Positions 32,808-44,189 of a DNA stretch of 64,000 bases are shown here, piece by piece (positions within the stretch are counted from its first letter, which is position 1; each line of letters opens with the position of its first letter). Source of the stretch: Chamaecyparis obtusa (lineage: Eukaryota; Streptophyta; Pinopsida; Cupressales; Cupressaceae); contig BSBK01003560.1 of NCBI GenBank assembly GCA_027943335.1, forward strand, positions 1,389,001-1,453,000, in the 5' to 3' direction. Both the position numbers and the translations under genes were made by a program. The notes beneath the pieces were generated by a model. It saw only the letters and a list, made by a program, of their open reading frames with translations. It ran no database searches and was not told where the DNA came from.

Positions 32808-34181
32808 TATCAAATATCCTTCCCACTATCTTGGATGATGCAATATTTCTCACTGGCAGATGCGATACTCAAAGTTTGACTCTATGACCTACACACACGC
32901 ACTTGACTCACTGAGATTTGTTTGATTTTATTTCTTTGCATGTTGTCTATGATGATTTCTTTGCTGAGTGTTCTCCCCCTATGATCATTTTCGATGATGC
33001 ATAGCTAGAAGACTGAGGGAATGAGATCATGTTTTATTGCTTTTTCTGCTTGTGGGTATATTTTGTTGGTCCTAATTGTCATGAGCATTTATGCTGGTCT
33101 TACTTGACACTATGGACCTACAAGGTATTATCCTTGACTGTTATGCGAGTGCATGCTTATAGTCATCTTGACTTTTTTGTGTCTCGATGCGAGCATAATC
33201 TTGCTATAGCAAACTTAGGTAATCTCACTGCACTAGTCATCTTGACCTCCATGTCTTTGATGCCTAGGTGGGATTTCCACATTTCTATCTGATATAGATC
33301 ATATTCATATTCACATAGTTATGCTAGTGTGTATTGTATGATCTTGCGATGCTGCCAATAACCCTTGATGATGAATATTAGATGTCTATTAGCATTGTGA
33401 CCTTGCAAGTAAACCACTTTTCATGTAGCTTGCATTCTTAAGTTCATGTTAGATTAGTTTTGCATCTTGCATATGGAGAGAGCTCTCCTTTTCATCTTAC
33501 ATGGACTTGTTCATCAACTGCGCTCACCTTTCACTTCTTTCCGATCATGTCTTTCGCTTCTGGTCTTTCATATCCCATCATTTTCTCTTCATTTCAGGAT
33601 CGAAACCGAAATCTACGTTCACCTTTCTTCTTCTTTTGTGCAGTTGGCTGACCTTTTGAGGCCTGATCCTTCGATCTTTGTTGGGGCATTCTTCACCTCT
33701 TCATCTCCATCTCTTTCAAACTTCTAGTCTTTCATTCACTTTCAATCTCAAGTTCAAATTCTTCCCCTCCATGGTGTTTTTGGGTTGAGGGACCACTTGG
33801 TTCGTGCCCTGGGTCCCATGTGTGGGGCATACCTTCACTACTTGATGGTTGTCCTATTATTTCATCTTCGATTATGATTTCTAGTGATTTGATCATGTCT
33901 CTCTTGCTTCTACATTCCCTCTACCCGGTTTCGCTTTTGATCCCAAGGGGGCAGACACATCATATCTTATTGGCTATCTCTTTCCTAAGTGTTTAGTATT
34001 GTCGCTACCATGTTGACCATGCAAGATTTTATGGCTATCTCTTTCCTAAGTGTTCAGTACTATCGCTACTAGGCTTGCCATGCAGGATTTGTTATTTTTC
34101 TGCACTTCATTCTTTGGATTTAGAATGCTATTGCTTGCCTTCTTGGCTATCTCTTACTTTCTTGGCTGATCTGAGTTATTT

Positions 34182-34261
34182 TGTGATCCCAAATCGATCT
34201 CACATTTCAACTTCATTCTTTGACTGCATGTGTTCCCAAATCGATCACACATTAGTCAAAG
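34182..34261 (+). ncRNA. Pre-polypurine hairpins, element B2
   Basis: 34182-34204 TGTGA/TCACA, then 34218-34261 with outer CTTTGACTG/TAGTCAAAG (one G-T pair) around ATGTGT/ACACAT. Same design as 25012-25091. Confidence 0.55.
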
Positions 34262-34270
34262 AGGGGCAAA

Positions 34271-34886
34271 TGTAATCACCTAAAAATGGTCATCTAGACT
34301 ATTAGCCCCTTTTGCTAAATCATCAATTACTTGCTCTTGATCAAATCTTAGCTCTATCATTTATTCAATTATTTTCTATGGGCTAACCATCTTATCCTAA
34401 GTCTTTATTTATTTAAAAAGAATATTTCCTCCCCTTTTAATAAATAAAAAGCCCCCACTTTTCCTCTTAACCTAAGTTGCACAAATAATGCATTATTCTT
34501 ATTTTATAAAAAGGGAAAAAACACTTTTTGTCTCATATGGACACAAAAGTCAACTCCTATTTTCTCATTGGAGGATACTTGTGCACATGGATTGCTCCTC
34601 TTTTAAGCTCCACCGTTGATTAAATCTTTTGCCTCTTAATCTCCATTGTCCATTCCTCCTCATTTCCTTTAAAAGGAGAGCTCTCTTCTTCATTCTAGAT
34701 CCTCAACTTTTTATGCTAATGTTATGCTGCAGGTTTTCTAGGTCACTTTGGAGCTTTTGGAAATTTGGAGCATTCTTGGCTTTTGCATCTACATGTTATC
34801 ATAGTTTCATTTCTTGTGTAGTAGCTTCATTTTCATGGCATTCTTAGCTTAGATTTCCTTTATGCTTTAGATTAATTCATCTAGCT
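34271..34886 (+). mobile_element. LTR 1 of a tandem LTR pair
   Basis: Begins TGTAATCACC after the polypurine tract. A TATA-like TTTAAAAGG lies at 34668, followed by the palindrome GAGAGCTCTC. It aligns along its length with the LTR at 34959, at lower identity than that copy shows to 25101-25340. The exact 3' end is uncertain (about 34886). Confidence 0.65.
34668..34676 (+). promoter_or_regulatory. TATA-like box in LTR 1
   Basis: TTTAAAAGG, equivalent to TATAAAAGG in LTR 2. Transcription would be expected to start about 30 bases downstream, in the CTTCTTCATTC stretch. Confidence 0.45.
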
Positions 34887-34958
34887 TATATCCTTCAACT
34901 TCATTCTTTGACTACATGTGTTCCCAAATCGATCACACATTAGTCAAAGAGGGGCAAA
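34887..34958 (+). other. 72-bp internal remnant between tandem LTRs
   Basis: Matches the last part of the internal region (hairpin CTTTGACTA/TAGTCAAAG, 34906-34949, and AGGGGCAAA). So the arrangement is LTR, last piece of interior, LTR. Confidence 0.7.
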
Positions 34959-35640
34959 TGTATGCACCCAAAAATGGTCGCCTAGACTTTGGGCCCCATT
35001 TATTTGATTTATCAACCCTGAATCATTTTTATCAATAATCAATATTTTCAACATTATCAATTCCTTGATCAAATCTTAGTTTCGATCATATATTGGATTT
35101 TTATCCTTGGATTAACCATTTTATCCTAAGCTTTTATTTACTTAAAAGGAATATTTCCTCCCCTTTTAATTGAATAAAAATCCCCACCTTTTCTTCTTAT
35201 CCTAAGTTGCACAAATAAAACATTATTCCTATTTTATAAAAAGGAGAAAAGCACTTTTTGTCTCATATGGACATAAAGTCAACTCCTATTTTCCTATTGG
35301 AGGATACTTGTGCACACGGATTGCTCCTCTTTCAAGCTCCACCGTTGATTGAGACTTTTTCCTCTTAATCTCCATGGTCCATTCCTTTGCATTTCTTATA
35401 AAAGGAGAGCTCTCTCCTTCATTTGCATATCCATCTCTTTCATGCTATTGTTATGCTGCAGGTTTTCTAGGTACATTTGGAGCTTTTGGAGATCATTGCT
35501 ACATCAAGCTTTTCTTGGATTTCCTCATTTCTTCATAGTTTAGATTTCATTTCTTGCATTATCATAGCATCCATAGCTTCATTTCATAGCTTAGTTTCTC
35601 TTATGTAATAGATAATCTCACATAGCTTAATTAGGGGATT
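34959..35640 (+). mobile_element. LTR 2 of the tandem pair
   Basis: Begins TGTATGCACCC. The first ~240 bp are almost identical to 25101-25340. TATA box TATAAAAGG at 35397, then GAGAGCTCTC. The 3' end is not sharply defined. Confidence 0.6.
35397..35405 (+). promoter_or_regulatory. TATA box in LTR 2
   Basis: TATAAAAGG followed by GAGAGCTCTC, conserved in position with LTR 1. Confidence 0.55.
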
Positions 35641-36734
35641 TGTAATCCATTGCTATTTCCTTTCATAGTTGCATTGTATTTTCATTTTGATAGATTAATC
35701 TTGCATATTCATATTAGTTTGCATTACATTTTCATACCTTGATTCCATTTGGGGTTATTGGCAATGTTGCCCTTGTCTTCATTGTGAATATCTCATTGTA
35801 TGGTTGATTAGCAAGGTCACAAGTTTGTAGCTCTAGCTGAGAGCAAATTCATCATAGTCCCTTGCAACTCCATGCATAGAGAGCTATGAGTCTCTTTGTG
35901 AGGCCTCATTGTTGAGCAACCTTTCATGTAATGATTCATAGAAATGTGGTCACTTTTGATCCATACAACAGTTACATAGGAATCATCACAATAATTAATG
36001 ATTACATCCATAATAAATGTGCCTCAATCTTGGTAAAATGTTTATAGATCTGTGTAAACTATTTACATAGATAAATGTGCCATTGCTGATTACTATGTCA
36101 TTTCCTGAACAACTCAATAAATATTGCATTCTCTGTTCAATGAAAAACCTGAGGCTCGGTGTGTAGAATGCTTGGTGTTCACTGACTCAGTGCTTGGTAT
36201 ACTTTGATGCCTGGTAAACATACTTAGTTAGACCTGTATACATTTAGCTTTCGATATTGCTTTGTGACTACTCGGTATGAAGGCTTTGTAAGTTCAACTG
36301 ATTAGTTTCTATAGCTCCTTACTACATCTTTTACCGACTGATCAGCTTAGGTTACCGATTGCACTAGTTGATAATAATGACAACATCTAATGATCAAATA
36401 GAGATAACAATAGGAACTAACTATACAAGACCACAATTGCGTATGCAAGGTGATAACATTAGGATACTAACAATAGAACCATTTACTGTAAGAGAGAACA
36501 AAGAATAGTGAGATAAGATAAGATAAATTTATTAATGTCCAATAGAAGACCAACAAGGGTCTATGGGATAGGAACCATAAAACCAAAGTAGCAAGAAACC
36601 AGCGGACCACCAAATAGTGGTCGAGAAAATAAGCTAAAAGAACAAGGAACCAAAAAAGAAGAAGCAGAGAATAAAGAACCACCAAGGCAAGGACTAGGGT
36701 CCTGAGTAGAAATAAATCCAACACAGAAGGATAG
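35641..36734. other. Noncoding DNA, no element recognised
   Basis: Includes TCGGT/TTGGT-rich prose at about 36130-36370 that looks like an LTR or leader fragment of another retroelement, but no ends could be placed. The 111-codon minus-strand frame at 36467-36802 has no known domain. Confidence 0.3.
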
Positions 36735-37235
36735 TTACCCAAAAGGATATGGGTATGGACCCCGTGATCTGCAGGTGGTATGTCGCTGATGGGTAGAGGC
36801 ATTGCGAGGTCTCACAGATCTGGAGTGATCGATGGTGGAGACACATGAGGACCACTTCACACCCCGAGCCGGGGGAGGGAGTGAGAAGAAATCCATAATA
36901 AGATGCTCCATGACCTGCTTCTGGGGAAATAGAAGCTGCAGGGTATAGTCACGAAGCCGTACCGTCTCTCGTAAATAGAGTGCCAGACATCTCTGGTCAG
37001 AGTAACCAAAGAAGGAAGTCAAGGAGCTGCATTCTTTGAATAATCAATAGAATCTCCCTCTGATCTCATAGTATATAGGGCAACAGAAAATGAAATGTTC
37101 CTTGATCTCAATCTCAGATAATGTGCATAAATTGCAAATGTGATCCTCTTTATCAATGTGATGATCAGTCTGCGCTCACAGGCGGTGAGAGCCGACTTTG
37201 AAAGATCCCAGCGTGAGCCAAAGACAACTCTCTAT
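36735..37235 (-). pseudogene. C-terminal end of a non-LTR (LINE/RTE-like) reverse transcriptase protein
   Basis: Read on the minus strand, the frame gives SFKVGSHRL, a stop, AQTDHHIDKEDHICNLC, then EHFIFCCPIYYEIRGRF. The pattern C-x2-C ... H-F-x3-C-P-x-Y-x3-R is typical of the zinc-finger-like tail after the polymerase domain in many non-LTR retrotransposon proteins. After a further stop it continues to about 36735. The polymerase core itself is not in the window. It could also be a related domesticated fragment. Confidence 0.5.
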
Positions 37236-40235
37236 TGGTGATTAACACATACCACAATCACATCCTCACAAAAGACACTAAGATGGGATGAGGGAAATTC
37301 TATCCTCCAATCCACATGTGAAAATTTGACTAACTCAAGCCTAAATACTCTTGACACTTGTAGGAGTCTACTAACTCAACTATATGCACATGGCATCTTA
37401 TCACAACTAACAACACACATAGAAACTAGTGAGACCCTAACTGCTAACCAACTAAAAGGGAAGGTTTAACACACATCATAGATGAACATCAAGGGGTTTT
37501 GAACCTTACAAGACAACACAATGGTTTACGAACCTTCTATTGATACAATATGATAAAAGTATTTGGGTTATAAAAATAGAAATTGCAACTTGATGAAGAT
37601 ACTTGAACTTGGAAGCCTTAGCCCAGATGCTCACACACAACAAGGATGTTTTCACACCCTATTGTTGTCCATATGGATAGGATCCACAAAGGTCTCTTTT
37701 GTTCTTGAAACTTGTTCACCAACTATACACACTAAGGCAAGAAAAACATTAGGGATGTATAGGAGTTTTCCTTAGTTAAATCCTTGTTGTAGTGTTTCCA
37801 CCTCTTCAACAAACATATAGATATATAAGATAAAAAGAAGCATAATAGAAACAATCCTTGCTATGGAGAAAAAACCCTATAACAAAGAGATCAAATAATA
37901 AAAAATCTATATAAATGATAATTGCATATGCATGAGATCAAAGTAAGTAGAGAGTGTTATGTATGTGTGGCCTCTTTCCCAAGATAGTGTTACACAATAG
38001 AAGGGTTCTATTGCAAAATACGCCTGTTTGAATTTAAGAATCTTTAGGGATGTTTGCATGTTGTGCTTTTGTTTGACTAATTTCATACCAAATTCAAACT
38101 TGACTACTAACCCTTCATCCTTGTAATTTATGTGGTTAAAATAGTTATATTCCTTTTATGAATTTTGTCATAGATGTACAAGGAATGGATAAGTATGATG
38201 TTGTGCCTCTTATGGTTGAATTTTGTCCTTGTTTATTTTGATCTGAGTTAGATTATATTGATATTATTATGTGATTATTTATATATTATTCTTTTGTATT
38301 GTTATTCATGTGATGCACGAGCAGTTACAATTATATTATTTTGACTTTGTAGATATCACTATTGATGTGGATGGTAGTGTGTATACGGAAAAGGGAAGCA
38401 ATGCAGAGGGGTAGATTACTCCTTTTCTAAATTGCACACTCAAAAAGAAGATATCCCAATAAGCTTAAGTGATGACCTAAGTGCTGAATGTGGTAGTGAT
38501 CCTTCACAAAATATGTAATTTGAAAATAGAAAAGAGGAAAGTGTAGGAAAAATAGAGAAATAGAGACAAAATTGGAAATAGTAGACTAATAACTAACTAT
38601 AGAAACTAGATTTGAGTTGAATTGGGGTCTAGACTATTGTACCAAATTGTGATTTAAGTTTGGGTTTGATTCGTAGGGTATAAAACATTTCAGTCAATCT
38701 ATACTTGAAACTCTTGATTGTAACTCTCAAGAGTCCTCTGACTATTTTCAATCTGTCTAGAAAATATTTGATTGCTCTGTAACCTATTCTTGCATAGAAA
38801 AATGTGGAAAAAGTTGGGCAAAAAGGGTTTTCCTTGGTCAAACCCCTATTTAGGAATCAACCTTGAAAATAAAAGGAAATTGCATAAAGAAAAGTATGTA
38901 GAAAGGTAAATGTTTGATTTACCATACATAAAACCTCATGGATGGATGCAGGAATTTCACATACCCATGAAGATGTTTGAATGTGTTTGGAATCAATGAG
39001 TTGACCTTGAAATGTAGAATAGGAATCAAGGATGCCCTAAAAAATGCATGAATCTAGGAATGCCACTCCTAGATCTTCCATGTAGATTATTCTTGATAAT
39101 CACTTGCAAAGGAGAGATGAATGTGGAAGAATCTTCTTGCTTGATTGATAATTACTCTGCTTGGCCACCATGATAGAGAAACTTTCTTCAATGAATAAGA
39201 TTGCCTAGGAATTGACTTGAATGAATTGGAGAAACTAGATCTTGGATGTCCATGCCTTCAAATTTTGAATCCAATTGCTCAATTTCTCTTGATTGCTTGA
39301 ATGCTTCCTGATCATGAATGTTTGAGAGTAGTAATTGATATCAAAATGATTAGAGATAGTGTTTTTATAAACTTCATCTATTATTTTAGGATTAAAAAAT
39401 AAGTCAGACCAACCATGAGATCTAATTTCCCACTAACACTTTGACATAGTGCTTCAAGCCAAATTTGGGCCAGAAAGTTTGGATACAAAGCCTTTGAAAC
39501 ATTTTATACCTAAGAGATTGCATCCAAATTTGATCTCATTGTTGGGATGGTGGAAAGGATGCAAGAAAAGAGAAATCGGGTTGCTAGAATCAAGTATAAT
39601 GGATATCAAATCTCAAAACAACAAAATGGAGCCTAACAGAGCATCTAATTATTGGTGCTAACTTTTTAGGATGGTATATTTAGCCACCATGACTTTAGCC
39701 AAAGTGAGACAAAATCACGCTCATGGTAAAGTAGATCAATGCATAAGAACAATATTTTTAAGGTGAAGGAGTCAAAGTAACATCAAGGCCCCAAGTGCCT
39801 TATGTCCTCATCAAATCTAAGAGAGAGAGAGAGAGAGATCCTAAAAAGCTGATTAGTCCTAAGGAAAGTATTGTCTCCATTATGGGACCCACTAAATAAT
39901 TCATAGGGGCATGATAATGAAGAGATGAATGTAAGGAAAGCTTTGTCTCATTATCTATGCACATAAGAGAGATAATGCACTTAGATCGATAAGATAAATA
40001 GTGTGCATAACATAAAACACCAAGATTTTTTCTCTAGGAAAGTCGATTAAGGGAAAACCCTGGTGGGAGTCAAACCCACTAGATGAATATACATTATTAA
40101 AAGTATTACCCGGTTAAGAGAAAAATAGAGAACAAAGGATGCACTTGCAACCATGGATTTACAACCGAATATGTAGGCTCACTGCCCAGAGTTCATTGCT
40201 CACTACTCACAATACAATCCTAGATTTGGCCCTTA
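37236..40235. other. Noncoding DNA with no supported feature except a short (AG)n
   Basis: No frame longer than 70 codons, no LTR boundary and no array. A phrase GGGAAAACCCTGGTGGGAGTC at about 40050 recalls LTR sequence, but no ends are visible. Confidence 0.35.
39820..39838. repeat. (AG)n microsatellite
   Basis: About nine uninterrupted GA dinucleotides. Confidence 0.9.
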
Positions 40236-40430
40236 CACTAGTACATTTGAGGCCAAATTCTGATGGCCATTTGTCAGATTTGCAATGCCTATTTGTTGAC
40301 ATTTCAACATATGTGTCTGTTGGCATTTTTGAGTTGCAAATTGTGACAGAAGTGATTACCGTCGGTCTTCCAACATCGTATTCTCTCAGAATCTAGCACA
40401 TGAATACCAAATTTGTTATGAGATTTCTTA
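40236..40430 (-). mobile_element. Left-hand CACTA terminus
   Basis: Starts CACTAGTACATTTGAGGCC. Its first 13 bases are the reverse complement of the termini ending at 2390 and 7992. Short inverted words follow inside (GTCAGATTTGCAATGCC against GGCATTTTTGAGTTGCAAATTGTGAC, and TTGTTGACATTTCAACA), typical of CACTA subterminal DNA. Which strand carries the genes is inferred from the minus-strand exons further right. Confidence 0.6.
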
Positions 40431-40496
40431 CTGTAGACCTATTAGAACTCTGAAAAACCATGTGGGTATCCCATCAAAAACTACTGTTGGAATAGC

Positions 40497-40905
40497 GACA
40501 CGTATGCAATGATTATCTGATAGGAAAACCCATAAGAGATATAGCATGCCTATCACAATTATCTATTGAAAAGGAGTTCTCTCTGACATTATACCTATTG
40601 GAATATTGATAGATCTACAGTGAGTGTCTGATAGGTAAACCCATTGGTGGTATAGCATTCCTATCACACTGATATGTTGAAATTGAGTTCTCTCTGACAT
40701 TGTAACTGTCGGAAGATTGACGAAGAGGCAGTCATTATTCGACAGGTAAACCTGTCAGCAGTATAGCATTCCTGGTGCAATGATCTATTGAAAAGTAGTT
40801 TTCTCTGACATTAGAGCCATCGGCATAATGACGGTCAGTAGTAAATGTCCAATGGGAAACCCCATTGGAGGTATAGCACCACCGTCAAAAGAGTTTTCAA
40901 TAGTG
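40497..40905. repeat. 111-bp tandem repeat, about 3.7 units
   Basis: Units start at 40497, 40608, 40719 and 40830, exactly 111 bp apart. Each contains GATAGG/GACAGG-TAAACCC, TATAGCATTCCT, ATTGA-AAG-AGTT-TCTCTGACAT and a Y-TTGGA/GTCGG end. Some units hold own palindromes (GACAGGTAAACCTGTC at about 40740). The last unit is partial. Its place next to a CACTA end suggests subterminal repeats. Confidence 0.85.
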
Positions 40906-40930
40906 TCGAAGAAGCGATAGCTATGCACAT

Positions 40931-41404
40931 TAAAGATAACAAAGCTCAAGAGACCATCATAGGTTGTCTCTTTCTTTGGTTTATATTATTGATAAAATGT
41001 TTTACCTTTCATTAGCTCATTAAATCCAGGGATTTGAAAGAATTTAATAGAATATTTTCATGATAATGTATATTATTTAAGTTCACGTTGCATGAATTTA
41101 TCTACTTCACATACTTGTAGACTATGAGGACGGTGATAAAGAAGCATCTCCTCCCATGGCCTACATTACTCAAGCCATGGGAGGGGATGCTTCTTTATGG
41201 CCGCCCTTGTAGTATACAAGTGCGTGAAGTATATAAATTCATTCAGCGTCAAACTAAAATAATGTATGTTATACATGAAAATATTCTATTAAATTCTTTC
41301 AAATCCCCGCATTTGATGAGCTAATGAAAGGTAAAACATTTTGTCAATAATATAGACCAAAGAAAGAGACCAACTATGATGGTCTCTTGAGCTTTGTTAT
41401 CTTT
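40931..41404. repeat. 474-bp near-perfect palindrome (foldback)
   Basis: Left arm 40931-41160 and right arm 41174-41404 pair over nearly their whole ~230 bp, with scattered mismatches and a 13-nt loop. Outer ends: TAAAGATAACAAAGCTCAAG and its complement, flanked by TA. The innermost pair of ~22-nt blocks (AAGAAGCATCTCCTCCCATGG against its complement) is almost perfect. It could be a foldback MITE with TA target duplication, or a young inverted-duplication small-RNA locus. No known miRNA is assigned. Confidence 0.8.
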
Positions 41405-43093
41405 ATTCCTAGCTACTAGGTAAGGCTTGGAAGACTTATACCTGTCGATCATCGAGAATAATCACCACCTTTCCTTTATGTACACTGCACAATATCCAAT
41501 ATAATTGATCCCAGTCTTGCAAAAACATTTTACACTTGTGCAGCTCATCAACCACTAGAGGCTTGAAGTAATTTTATGCGATCACTAGCACATTTTTTGC
41601 ATGGATGAGAAACAATATCCAAAGTTTCTAGATTCTGAGAAGAGGTATGAGTGGAGGCCAAAGAAGGGATATTTGTGAAGGTTTTATAGACTTAGGTTAC
41701 TAAATCATCATCTCTACACTGGTACTCAATCTGGAAACCCTTGTATGTATATAGCCACTCTAGTAAATCTCCACATCTAGCAAATCTCCACAAAAATCCA
41801 TTTTGGCCTCCATTGCATATACGTCTTCTCAAAATCTAAAAACTCTCCGTCATTGATTCCCGTCATTTTTTTAGCATCTCTATGGATTGAGACCTTAAAT
41901 TATTGAGCTTCTCTTTGTTTTGAGAATAGTTTAACATTCTCTACTTAATAGGGCCAACCACGTGAAGGTGGAAGCTCATTTGGCCCCTCCTAGGAGCCTC
42001 TTATGACCCTTTATGACATTTTAAGATCTCTAAGATGTATTCTTAGGGATCGTAAAGGGTCGTAAAGGGTCATAAGGGGTCCTAGGACACAATAGCCAAT
42101 TCCAAACTAAGCCAAATAGTTATTAACTAACTATTACCGGTTACATGGAGGTTGTAAACTAGTTGGAGAGGCTTATTAGAGAAGATTAGTTTCTTGTGTT
42201 CTAGGTGTATAGGGGAAGTTTCTTAAGGAGAACTGTTCACAGTCAAGAATAGGATAGGGAATATTGAAAATTTGTGAAATTTTTGGCAGAAGTATTGTTA
42301 GCAGATACGAACCATTAGGAGGGTATTTGTTTTGGATAGTAATATGTTTCTTGAAAGTTTTTGTGATGCTTCTAAACTTTAAAGACATATTTTATGGCTT
42401 AATGATGATATTGATTAGTGGTTTGTTTTTTGATGTAAAATATTTTCAATATAATCATGGAATGTTGTTGATCATTCATGGTCTTGAAGAAAATCTTCTT
42501 CTATTTGATGTATCCTGGATTCATTGAGTTCTAGTATAGGTGAATTGGCTAGATTGAATAATTTCTAGAGTTAAATTTTATTTTACCTATGTAAGCTTCA
42601 CATTCAATCTTTGCTTGTTTTGATTCTCGAGTCTTGACATTGTTTCTCAATGTGATATAGACTAACCACAAGATGGTTTAGTTGGTCCTCTCTTTCTATT
42701 TAATAATTTTTGTTCTTCATGGTGTAAGTGTCAATATGTTATAATCCAACCAGCATGTCATACCCCCACTTATGAAAAACCTCACAACATGCAAATCATA
42801 GCCAAAGACTTGGGTGATTAGCATACACAAACACCGATTACCTTTAGGAAACAATGATCATTAATATTCATTAATGGTGGGCGCTGATTCCTTGGTAATA
42901 AAGGCATTGAAAAAATTCATCATCTTAACCAAGTCATGGGTGGTGATCCTTTAAATAACTCAATTAGTAAAAGGAAATAACAACATAACTAATAATCATT
43001 ACCTTTATTAATAAGTATAAAGTAGCACTTACAATTTAAATATAAAGCCACGTCTCTTAGAAAAGATATCTCTATTCAAAGGGATGCATCACT
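41405..43093. other. Noncoding DNA apart from the hairpin
   Basis: Opposite-strand frames at 42176-42527 overlap and have no known domain. If the CACTA interpretation is right, this is the 3' noncoding interior of that element. Confidence 0.3.
41989..42086. repeat. Hairpin, ~28-bp arms, 41-nt loop
   Basis: Arms 41989-42017 and 42059-42086 (CCTAGGAGCCTCTTATGACC against GGTCATAAGGGGTCCTAGG). The right arm also has a 10-bp tandem duplication (CGTAAAGGGT twice). Confidence 0.7.
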
Positions 43094-44096
43094 TCATTTT
43101 GATATAGAGGCATCACTAAGTTTATCATAAAAAACATCATTCCCTACAAAATAATCATGGGATCATTAGTTGAAGAATATAATAGTATAAAATAAGAATA
43201 CAATAGATGTAAGCTTCTCATATTGAATGCAAGGTGTAATTAACATATGATAGTATAGTAAAAGAAAGGTCCAATCTTTAAAAGTACCTAGAAGTTTTTC
43301 TATTTTCAAGGGAACTCCTTTGTCGCTCACAAGAAATATGCAATCCTTGACTATTCCCATTCTAGGAATACAAGTACATCTAGGAAATTTACCATCAGGT
43401 GATGCATCTCCTGTTGCATAAATTGAATCCATTACAAAATGCCCCTAAGAAAGAATACTTCAAGGGAAAAAAACATATATATAATGACAAAGAAAATAAA
43501 ATTTGTGTATGAGTAGGTTGTGCCATGGCATCTGTGGCCATGCTACTCATTGCCAACATTGCAGGACACAGTACATCTAAGCCTGCCATTGTATGAGGCG
43601 GTGATAGTAAATGATCATTGACACGTGCTGAAGAATAAGATTGTTAGAGCATAATAAAAGTAGTGATTAGCATGGAAAATATTGTTACAAAGTAAAAAAA
43701 AATAGTCCAACATGCGATCTACCTGAACCAGTTGCAGTACCCTCATCATGGCCATGAGGATCAAAATTATAAAAAAAAGCTGTAAAAGCAACACATCCAC
43801 TTATTTTTTAATGACATAAAAGACTAGTATAACATAAAAACTATTATTGAACTTTTGTTATAATTAAAAATTACATTAATACTTTGTAATTTTGAGATAG
43901 GTGTATCAATTTAGTTTCCCTCTTTTGTCTTAGGAGTCGGAGGGAATATAGATGTCAATTCAGCCACTCTTTTTCCAATTTTGTGGAGGCAATTTTTTAT
44001 TGCAGAGGTTGGGTCATCACAAGTAGTGGAATCAATAGATAGGTCCTCATCAAAGGACTCCTCTTTAGGGACTGTAGGCTCTTTTCCCTTTCTTTG
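43094..44096 (-). pseudogene. Multi-exon minus-strand gene remnant, function unknown
   Basis: Five exon-like blocks on the minus strand: 44096-43911 (KEPTVPKEESFDEDLSID to KRVAELTSIFPPTPKTK), 43779-43723 (NFDPHGHDEGTATGS), 43627 to about 43500 (ARVNDHLLSPPHTMAGLDV), 43444-43288 (MDSIYATGDASPDGKFPRC to DKGVPLKIEKLLG), 43143-43094 (NDVFYDKLSDASISK, stop). Introns 43722-43628 and 43287-43144 are GT...AG, and phase matches across both joins. The ends of the first and third blocks have no clear donor, so the gene may be decayed. No domain is recognised. It could be a downstream gene of the CACTA element or a captured host gene. Confidence 0.5.
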
Positions 44097-44189
44097 CTAA
44101 CTACCTGTCTGTGACAACAATATTACTAACACTATTAGAATTAATCTGAAACAATGATGAAAATAATATAATAAAAAACACTATTCGTA

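Larger units (their letters stand above)
32306..34270 (+). mobile_element. 3' noncoding region of element B2
   Basis: It starts with GATGCCCATTTCTGTCTGGGGCATC and follows the same block order as element A's 3' region. It contains modules 11-12, three GTGTT hairpins, the GTGATCCCAAATCGATCTCAC hairpins and a polypurine tract at 34262-34270. Confidence 0.65.

Noticed and set aside
40497..40905. Possible CRISPR array
   Set aside because: Units are 111 bp, degenerate throughout with no repeat/spacer alternation, and the DNA is clearly from a plant nucleus.
41139..41195. Assignment of the palindrome centre to a known miRNA family
   Set aside because: The CTCCTCCCATGG core recalls some families only loosely; no family could be named with confidence.
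41124..41324. A 66-codon plus-strand frame inside the palindrome
   Set aside because: It is explained by the inverted repeat itself and has no recognisable content.
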